From the NCBI GenBank assembly GCA_030760725.1, contig JASWHV010000003.1:116468153-116532152 (forward strand): DNA of 64,000 nt, in the 5' to 3' direction. Each line of letters opens with the position of its first letter. Position 1 is the stretch's first letter. The stretch comes from Neostapfia colusana. Lineage: Eukaryota; Streptophyta; Magnoliopsida; Poales; Poaceae. Positions 57,059 through 64,000 of this stretch are shown here, in pieces. The notes under the pieces are model-generated. The model was not told the DNA's origin. It made no database searches and was given only the letters and a program-made list of their open reading frames with translations. Made by a program: the position numbers and the translations under genes.

Positions 57059-57840
57059 GTCTTAATTGAGGTCAAGGTGTCCGTTTGTTGCCATTGGCGT
57101 TTTGATGGGCTTGGCCTTCTCCATGTCAAACTTTTTAAGTATGTCTTGAGTGTACTTTGTTTGACATATGAAAGTGCCTTCCTTGAGCTATTTCACTTGG
57201 AATCCTAGAAAGAAATTCAATTATCCCATCATCAACATCTCAAACCTCTACGTTACGATTTTTCTAAATTCTTCACAAAAAGATTTATTAGTAGAGCAAA
57301 ATATTATGTCATTGACATAAATTTGGCATACAAATAATTCATTGTCCATGTTTTTCGTGAAAAGTGTATAGTTGGCCTTTCCTATCCTAAAACCATTTTC
57401 AATAAGGAAATCTCTAAGACACTCATACCAAGCTCTAGAAGCTTGTTTGAGGTCGTAGAGGGCTTTGTGAAGCTTAAAAACATGGTTAGGATACTTATCA
57501 TTTTGAAAACTGGGTGGTTGCTCCACATAAACTTCCTCCTTGATCGGTCGATTGAATAAGGCGCTTTTCACGTCCATTTGATACAACTTGAAATCATTGT
57601 GAGTGGCATAGGCAAATAATATACAAATTGATTCAAGTCTAGCTATGGGAGTAAAAGGTTTTGTCGTAGTCCAAACCTTGAACTTGTGAGTATTCGTTGG
57701 CCACAAGTCTAGCTTTGTTTCTTGTTACTACTTCATGCTCATCTTTCTTATTGGGAAAGACACACTTGGTGCCTACTACGTTTGCGTTTGGTCTTTCCAC
57801 AAGTTCCCACACTTTGTTTATTTTGAAGTTGTTGAGCTCC
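57059..57840 (-). pseudogene. pol: Reverse transcriptase, element G
   Basis: Copia RT with QMDVKSALFN, EEVYVEQPPSF and ALYDLKQASRAWY. The catalytic motif reads YVNDIIF: the first Asp of the DD pair is Asn (codon AAT on the minus strand, 57311-57313). Frameshifts and stops at about 57660-57730 and a stop at 57248-57250 break the frame. Confidence 0.88.
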
Positions 57841-59370
57841 TATTGCATTGCCATCACCCATTCCGGATCTTGAAGGGCATCTTCGACTTTGAAAGGCTCC
57901 ATAGAAGACACAAAAGAGTAGTGAGCACAAAAGTTAGCCATACGAGAGTGAGTCATTATCACCTTGGGGATATCTCCAAGTATATTGTCAACGGGATGAT
58001 CCCGTTGTACACATTGATGGACTCTAGGGTGTGGCACACTTGGTCTTGAGTGAACTTCTTCTTCCTCTTTATCTCCCCCTTGATCGCTATCACCATCGTG
58101 GCCTTCGATGTCTTGAACATGGTGATCTTGATCTTGTTCTTCATATAGGGGATCTTGTGCTTGATCTTGTGTTTGGGTCACTTCTTGTGACGAGGATGGG
58201 TCACTTGGGTCTTGTAGCTCTTGTGGTCGTATGTCAACAAGTGCCATCCTCCTTAATGCTATACAAGGTGCCTCTTCATCTAGTGCACATTGGTCAACTT
58301 GCTCCCTTTGGGAGCCATTAGTTTCATCAAACACTACGTCACGTGGGATTTGAACACAACCGGAGGTTTTGTTGAATACACGATAGGAGTAAGTGTTTGA
58401 ATCATAACCAAGCAAGAAACCTTCATCGGATTTCGAGGCAAACTTTGAAACTCGAGGTTTCTTGTTAAGAATATAGCACTTGCTACCAAAGACTCTAAAG
58501 TAGGAGATATTCGGTTTGTTACCCGTTAAGAGTTCATAGGGAGTCTTCTTCAAGAGACGATGGAGGTACAGACGGTTTGTGGTGTGGCAAGCGGTGTTAA
58601 CTACTTCCGAACAAAACCGGTCGGATATTTTGTACTCATCAAGCATTGTTCTTGACATCTCTATTAGAGTTCAGTTCTTCCTTTTGGCCACCCCATTTTG
58701 TTCGGGTGTGTAAGGTGCCGAAAACTCATGCTTAATACCTTCCTCATCCAAGTACTCTTATACTTGGGTGTTCTTGAATTCGGTGCCGTTGTCGCTTCTT
58801 ATCTTCTTGATTCTCAAGGAGAACTCATTTTTAGCTCTCCTCAAGAAACTCTCGAGGACACCTTGAGTTTAACCCTTATCATGCAAGAAAAATACCCAAC
58901 TGAAGCGAGAAAAATCATCGACAATAACTAGACCATATTTATTACCGCCAATGCTTTGTAAGCAATAGGACCAAAGAGATCCATGTGAAGCATCTCTAGC
59001 GGTATTGTTGTCGTCATCACATTCTTGGCGGGATGAGCAACTCCAACTTGTTTGCCGGTTTGGCTACAAGGTCTATCTTTCTCAAAAACATCATTCTTAA
59101 GACCTCGGACGTGATTACCTTTTAGAAGTTTTTGAAGATTTATCATACCAATATAGGATAGCCTATGATGCCACAACCAACCCATGTTAGTCTTTGTCAT
59201 CAAACATGTGTCAAGTTGAGTTTTATCCATAGAGAAGTCCACAAGATAAAGCCTTCCTTGAGCACACCCTTGAAGGCAATTGAGTTATCTACTCCTCTAG
59301 TGACAATCACGCCTTCGTTAGTGAATAAGCAATTAAAACGTTTGACACATAATTGAGATATGGATAAAAG
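57841..59370 (-). pseudogene. pol: Integrase and linker to RT, element G
   Basis: The zinc-binding part (WHHRLSYIGM...) has lost part of the Cys-x2-Cys motif (PCSQTGK). The core begins with MDLFGPI; the second half (FCSEVVNTACHTTNRLYLH, TPYELLTGNKPNI, FRVFGSKCYILNKK, GFLLGYD) is readable in 57840-58658. An acidic, Gln/Asp-rich linker (QTQDQAQD...) leads to RT, as in Sireviruses. Several stops and frameshifts. Confidence 0.85.
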
Positions 59371-59756
59371 ATTCTAATCTAGTGACTCAACATACATGGC
59401 ATTTGAGATGGTGTGTTGTGGAGAAATGGAGATTTTACCCATACCTAGTACCCTTCCTTGGCTATTGTCATCGAAATAAATACCTTGAGTTGGACCATTG
59501 GTTTCTTCATACTCTACAAATATTTTTCTCGCTCCGGTCATGTGGTTGGTGCAGCCACTATCTAATACCCACTTTGTGCCGCCAGAGGAGGACGCATACA
59601 AAACAAGTTTAGGCTTTGGTTTTAGGTACCCAAGCTTGCTTGGGTCCTTTGAGGTTAGTGACAAAAGTTTTGGGTACTCATATACAAGGCTTTGGGCTCT
59701 TGCGGAGTGGTCCAACATATTTTGCATAGACATACCCAAATTTTCTTTTCATTAGT
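59371..59756 (-). pseudogene. pol: Protease, element G
   Basis: The copia protease motif WVLDSGCTNHMTG with catalytic Asp present, followed by the GKISISPQHTISNAMYV segment. Stop TAG at 59374-59376 just before NLLSISQL, the start of integrase. Confidence 0.85.
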
Positions 59757-61938
59757 ACATAAAATGCATTAAAATTATGGAATAATGTTAGTTTGTTATT
59801 ATTAGCATCTTTAGTACATTTACCAAATTTTGTCATTTTTGTAGTAGCGATATGATATTTATTCCTAGTTTGGTATGATCCTTCCTTGACAAAGGCAATA
59901 TGCATTTTGTCATTCTTAGGGATATTTGCATTTTGCTTTGCTTTTCCTAAATAACCAAGACAATCTTTGATCAAGGGAGACCTTGCAATTGAGTATGCAC
60001 TGCGTGCATACTTAATCTTCTCCTTGTTGAAGATGCCACTCTTAGGTGTACTCTTGCTCTTTGCCATGTTAAGCTCTTGTTTTAAATTAGGTTCAAGTTT
60101 TGCACATTTACAGATTTTAGTGTTCAACTCTAAATTAGACAAGTTTGAGCTTGTTAAGGCGGAAGAGATAACACTTGACTTGAGAGTTGTGAATTGTGCT
60201 TCAAGATTCTTGTGAGCTTTGTTCAAACTCACAAGCTCATCTTGGAGCACAACATTCGAACTCTTGAAACACGAAGAGGTCTCCTTGCATTCTGCAAGTT
60301 CAAGTTTAAGTGCCATGTTTTTCTCCTTCTCAAGCTCGAGGAGCTTCTCAAGGTCAAGATTCTTTTGCTTCTCCTCAATAAGCAAGGCATCTTGTCTCTC
60401 AAGAAGTTCCCCTTTATCTAAAATCTCATCAAAAAGCTTTTTCATTTTAATTAGGGCACTTTTACTCAATCCTTCAAACTTATATTCATTTTCACTATCA
60501 CTATAAAAATATTCATCTTTAATAGAATGCAAGGAGAGTTTAGTTTTTACCTTTTGCTTTCCCTCCTTTACCATTATACATGTGTGGTTTGAGCTCTTCC
60601 ATTCTCCCTTGTTAGGCAAGAGAGTCTTCTTCATCATTGGATTCTTGATGGCGACGGTTGCCACCCCCACTTCATCATAGGAGGACTCATCATTGGAGTC
60701 CCATTCTTTGCCAACATGAGCATGCCCATGTGTCTTCTTCTTATCGAATATCCTCTTCTCTTGCGACTTTTCATCCTTGTTCCTCTTCTTCTTGTCTTCT
60801 TCCCTTTCGTATGGGCAATTAACGATTTAATGCTCATACTCGCCGCAATTGTAGCATGCTTTCTTGGTTCTTGACTTGCTTTTGTCCTTGCCTCTGCTCT
60901 CATAGCTTGGTCCTCTTCTTTTCTTCATCATTCTTTTGAATTTCTTGATGAAGAAGATAAACTCCTCATCATCCATGTCGGTGCTTTCTTCTTCACTTTC
61001 CTCATCATCACTTGAGACTTGTACATCTTTATTCTTGGCCTTGGGTGATGCTTTGAGAGAATTCCCTTTTTCTTGGTGGATGTAACTTTGGCAATATTGT
61101 TGATGTGGCGTGCTTCCATTTCCTTCATCTCATGATTGATAATTTTGCCAAGCACCTTATCCGGAGTCATTTTGTGGAAGTTTGGACTCTCTCGGATGAG
61201 GGTGCAAAGCGTCACATTGCGAGGCATGAAGGCCCTTATCATCCTTTTGACTACTTCATGATCTGTCCACTTCTTACAACTGTACGCTCGACTCTTGTTT
61301 ATGAGGGTCTTGAGTCGGTTGTACATCTCTTGAGGGGTCTCATCATCTTCCATGGAAAATCTCCCAAGGTTCCCTTCAATCATCTCAATCATTGCTTCTC
61401 AGACAGCGCGGTTGACTTCATGCGCAATTTTGAGTGTATCCCATATTTCTTGGGCTTGTTCCAACCCATCCACCTTGTTGAATTCTTTTTGGCTGAAGGA
61501 AGAGTTCAGCATGGTCGCCGCTTGAGCATTGTGGTGGATGAGTTGTTCTTGCTCTGGTGTAAGCTCTTCATCATCCACGGAGATATATACACCTATGCAA
61601 ACAATGTGCCAAAGTGTAGGGTTGAGAGAAATAAGATGCAATTTCTTGTTATGTTTCCACATTGTATAGTTGGTGCCATCAAAATGTGGAGGTTTGCCTA
61701 AGGCAATAGATAAATAATTTATGTGCGAATTTAAGCACTCATAATTAAAAGGATACCAAGTGTAGTCCTCTTCGGGCTTCTTGAGTTTCTTTTCTTTCTC
61801 AAGTCTCCTCCTCGTTCTAGCTTCATATTTTGCTCTTTGAAGAAGATCTGCAAGACGCTTTACTTCTTCATCTTCGTCATCAGTCTCCAAGTCAAAGGGA
61901 GGGAACCTTGGCATGTTCTTCTTGCTGGTTTCCCCCAT
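59757..61938 (-). pseudogene. gag: gag, element G (long Sirevirus type)
   Basis: ATG at 61936-61938. The N-terminus is rich in charged residues, followed by the copia gag region (PPHFDGTNYTMWK, QAQEIWDTLKIAHE) and, after an in-frame TGA at 61399-61401, ETPQEMYNRLKTL, KKWTDHEVVKRM and MTPDKVLGKI. A frameshift follows near 61060. The zinc knuckle near 60805-60870 has C-x2-C-x4-H and its last Cys, but a TAA stop directly after the His. Residues after it (60670 to 59757) form a long Leu/Glu/Lys-rich coiled coil, a feature of Sirevirus gag. Confidence 0.85.
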
Positions 61939-61973
61939 TTCCTCTACAAGCGGTTAGGCTTTTACGAGAATTA

Positions 61974-61986
61974 GGCTCTAATACCA
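61974..61986 (-). other. Primer binding site of element G
   Basis: Minus strand TGGTATTAGAGCC, one base off the tRNA-Met complement (C to T at position 7), preceded by the AT expected in Sireviruses. Confidence 0.8.
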
Positions 61987-62562
61987 ATTAAAAGTAGCCT
62001 AGAGGGGGGTTGAATAGGCAGAAAATCTGAAATACGAACTTAACAAAACTGATCAATTCACAAAGTGCGGACTAGTCCGGTCCCGAGGGTGGACTAGTTC
62101 GGTCACAAAAAAATTTAACTCAAGAACGAGAACATGAGATTTATTCCGTGGTTCAGCTTCACAAAGAAGCCTACATCCACGTTGAGGAGTCCACAAAGGA
62201 TCAGGTTGCTCTCAACCTTTTCTTCACCAAGTCACCACAAAAGTTGGCTTGTTCTTCCACTATATCACAAAGACACCACAACAATTCATGGGGCAACTCA
62301 CAACTTGAGGCTCCCACAAGATCTCAGCTCAAAGCACCTACAAACCGGTACCCTCAACAACACACTTCCCACTCAGATCGAGAGAATCAACCAAGAGCTC
62401 AATGCTGCTCACTCCCCTTCTTCTCCTCTTCCCAAAAACTCCCAAACCCTGAAGAATCGCTCTTAGGGATCCAAGAATTAGAAGAGAGGAGACTAGAAAA
62501 GCTCTAGGAAGGCTATTTCGGTGTTAGGGTTTTTGTTTCTTGCTTCGAGGCCCGGGCATCCC

Positions 62563-62573
62563 CTTTTTATAGA
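62563..62573 (-). promoter_or_regulatory. TATA box of the element G LTR
   Basis: Minus strand CTCTATAAAAAGGGG, a near-ideal plant TATA box, 40 nt downstream of the first palindrome of the array at 62611. Confidence 0.7.
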
Positions 62574-62610
62574 GGTCCCGGGAGCTAGCCGTTGCCACCA
62601 CAAAAGGTCT

Positions 62611-63170
62611 AGACTAGTCCGGCCTTTAATCCCAGAATAGTCAGGCCTGCAGGGACCGATGACATCACTCTTCACCTACTAAACGGTCATATCCTACCGA
62701 CTAAACGGTCACCCGCCTCCTTTTGAATTCAAATGATCACAGCACTACGGACTAGTCCGATCCATAACGGACTAGTCTGATCTCACACAGAAATAATTGT
62801 TTCGGTTGAGAACGGACAAGTCTGGTCCACCGGACTAGTCCAGCCTCAAGGGATGGACAAGTCCAGCCATCCAGGACTTAGTCCCTGCAGCTATTTCCAT
62901 GTTTCAAACGGACTAGTCCGACTCACACAGGATTTGTCCGATCTCACACAGAAGCTCTTATTCCGATTGGAAACAGACTAGTCTGAGTCTGCGGACTAGT
63001 CCAGTCCTTCAGGACTTAGCTTCTGAAGAGCTCAGGCACATTATCCACGGACTAGTCCGTCCCCAAACGGACAAGTCCGAACTGACACAGAACCTCTTGT
63101 TCCATTCTACATCAGATTAGTCCGACGCTCCAGACTAGTCTGGCCTTCCAGTCTGGACAAGTCCGGCCCT
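62611..63170 (-). promoter_or_regulatory. Palindrome array upstream of the element G TATA box
   Basis: About fifteen copies and variants of CGGACTAGTCCG / GGACAAGTCC within 560 bp, all upstream of the TATA box in U3; two more copies lie downstream at 62068 and 62091. Several are perfect 12-bp palindromes (62748, 62909, 63048). Conserved palindromes in Sirevirus LTRs have been reported; this ACTAGT-centred version may be family specific. Confidence 0.65.
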
Positions 63171-63473
63171 ATTCTTAGGGATGTCTAAATTCTTCACCCC
63201 ACTCAACCTAGACTCAGACTAAGAGCTCTTAAATGATTCTCAACACTTGACTCTATGAACACACTCATACTTAAAGGCTAAACTCAACACAAGAGAATTG
63301 AAATGCCTAAATTATACTCTTCTTGTATGTTTGCCTATTTCTCCTCTTTTCCTTTTTGAGTGCATCCAACTTCGTCGATTTCTTAATCACCTGTACTTAC
63401 ACTTGCAATGCTCATTAGTCCATTAAGAGTTGTCATTAATCATCAAAACCAACGGGGATTTAGCCTAGATGCA

Positions 63474-63614
63474 CTTCCAGTAAGGAGCTAGAGCATGGAA
63501 AGAACACACGTCCGGAGATAGTCCCACTAAGATAATGAAAGACACGGAGCAAGTGACTGTAGTGGATTTGAGTCAGATCCGAGAAAAACTGACTCAAAAT
63601 GTGAACAGAGTACA
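63474..63614. other. 141-bp spacer between elements G and H
   Basis: No ORF or repeat recognised; likely flanking sequence in which G and H inserted. Confidence 0.4.
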
Positions 63615-64000
63615 TGATGGGGCCCTACACCCGTTCACTGGGCCGTGCCGCCTGCCCGGGAAACACATTGGGTGGTGCCGTGATATGAGGCACCGAACAG
63701 CACACTTATAAGGGAACATGTATCACATAAATCAAAAGCAGAAGCTTACAAAGGTTCTTTGTAAATAATTTACATCAAATAGCTTCAGCGGAAGAATATA
63801 ATCATCTCACGTTGAATAAATACTAAGCACTCGAGAAGATGTCCAGCCCACGGACTCTTCTCGCTAGCAACACGAAGACAACTGCAGCGGCTGGGTTATC
63901 CATGTGTTAAACGACTTGGAAGTCTCCGAGTCTCAGCGGACAACCTTCTCATAAGCATCGATGTTAACCTGCAAAACCACTCATATAGCAAGCGTGAGCA
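63615..64000 (-). repeat. LTR H: start of another element-E-family LTR
   Basis: TGATGGGGCCCTACACCCG... aligns with the first 386 bases of both element E LTRs as written on the + strand (for example the segment GAAGCTTACAA and GCTAGCAACACGAAGACAAC). It therefore starts a minus-strand LTR that runs out of the window. A near-perfect version of the LTR-end stem-loop is at about 63675-63695. Confidence 0.85.

Larger units (their letters stand above)
54122..63473 (-). mobile_element. Element G: Sirevirus-like Ty1/copia element, 3' LTR missing
   Basis: On the minus strand: LTR, primer site, gag with a zinc knuckle and long coiled-coil tail, protease, integrase, RT, RNase H, a palindrome-rich intergenic region and an extra 3' ORF. 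Integrase before RT marks Ty1/copia. The LTR end, primer wording, long gag and extra 3' ORF fit Sirevirus (Opie/Ji/Maximus-like). Many stops and indels throughout; old and inactive. Confidence 0.88.
61989..63473 (-). repeat. 5' LTR of element G (~1.49 kb)
   Basis: Starts on the minus strand at about 63473 with TGCATCTAGGC, followed by GTTGGTTTTGATGATTAATG, familiar near the start of Sirevirus LTRs, and ends near 61989 before the primer site (terminal CA decayed to TA). The U3 holds a palindrome array and a TATA box. No second copy is present, so the start is uncertain by tens of bases. Confidence 0.7.

Noticed and set aside
61105..61701. 198-codon + strand ORF
   Set aside because: Antisense shadow of the gag of element G, where copia gag motifs read clearly on the minus strand.
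62134..62507. ORFs of 110-119 codons in the LTR of element G
   Set aside because: They lie in R/U5 on the opposite strand, overlap each other in different frames and have no recognisable motif.
62611..63170. CRISPR-like array
   Set aside because: Repeats are short degenerate palindromes with irregular spacing inside a plant LTR; no cas-like genes and no regular spacers.

Overview
The window is grass (Poaceae) repeat DNA. I see no cellular gene, rRNA, tRNA gene or CRISPR array; essentially all of it is LTR retrotransposon sequence, mostly nested or truncated. The grass assignment rests on element type: Tekay/Del-like Ty3/gypsy chromoviruses with gag-pol-chromodomain, tRNA-Met primer sites and unusually long (~4.0-4.25 kb) LTRs; a Tat-lineage Ty3/gypsy remnant; and a Sirevirus-like Ty1/copia element. 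I cannot name the species.

Layout. Element A (+, 1-5492): 3' part of a 5' LTR, primer site, leader, gag and the start of protease, cut at 5492. Element B (-, 5493-19026): a chromovirus with a complete 5' LTR (15005-19026), decayed gag-pol and a truncated 3' LTR (5493-8442). A + strand remnant (19027-21269): integrase/chromodomain tail, polypurine tract and the first part of a 3' LTR. Element C (+, 21270-34648): a chromovirus with a 4.08 kb 5' LTR, an intact extra ORF of 314 codons (26854-27798) before gag, gag-pol with a few lesions, and a damaged 3' LTR. LTR remnant D (+, 34649-34846 and 49602-51903) is split by element E (-, 34847-49596), which is complete at both ends and flanked by the 5-bp target duplication CCTCA. 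Remnant F (+, 51904-53833): Tat integrase plus a 3' LTR with a TATA box. Element G (-, 54122-63473): Sirevirus-like copia with 5' LTR, gag, protease, integrase, RT, RNase H and an extra 3' ORF, but no recognisable 3' LTR. At 63615 another chromovirus LTR (H) begins and leaves the window.

How the parts work together. Each chromovirus follows the same plan: LTR, a 3-nt spacer (4 nt in C), tRNA-Met primer site, AT-rich leader containing degenerate ~190-197 bp repeats, a CAG just before the gag ATG, gag with a zinc knuckle, protease, RT, RNase H, integrase, chromodomain, a short inverted repeat, polypurine tract and LTR. None looks autonomous: A is truncated, and B, C, E, F and G carry nonsense codons, frameshifts or lost catalytic residues. 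Many nonsense codons look like C-to-T decay of CAG, CAA, CGA or TGG codons, as expected of methylated, silenced repeats.

Most worth following up: the extra ORF of element C, a coiled-coil protein with an acidic tail that is open although the neighbouring gag and pol are broken; a stem-loop near the LTR 3' end with one compensatory base-pair change between families; and arrays of an ACTAGT-centred palindrome in element G, one upstream of the LTR TATA box and one between pol and the extra 3' ORF.
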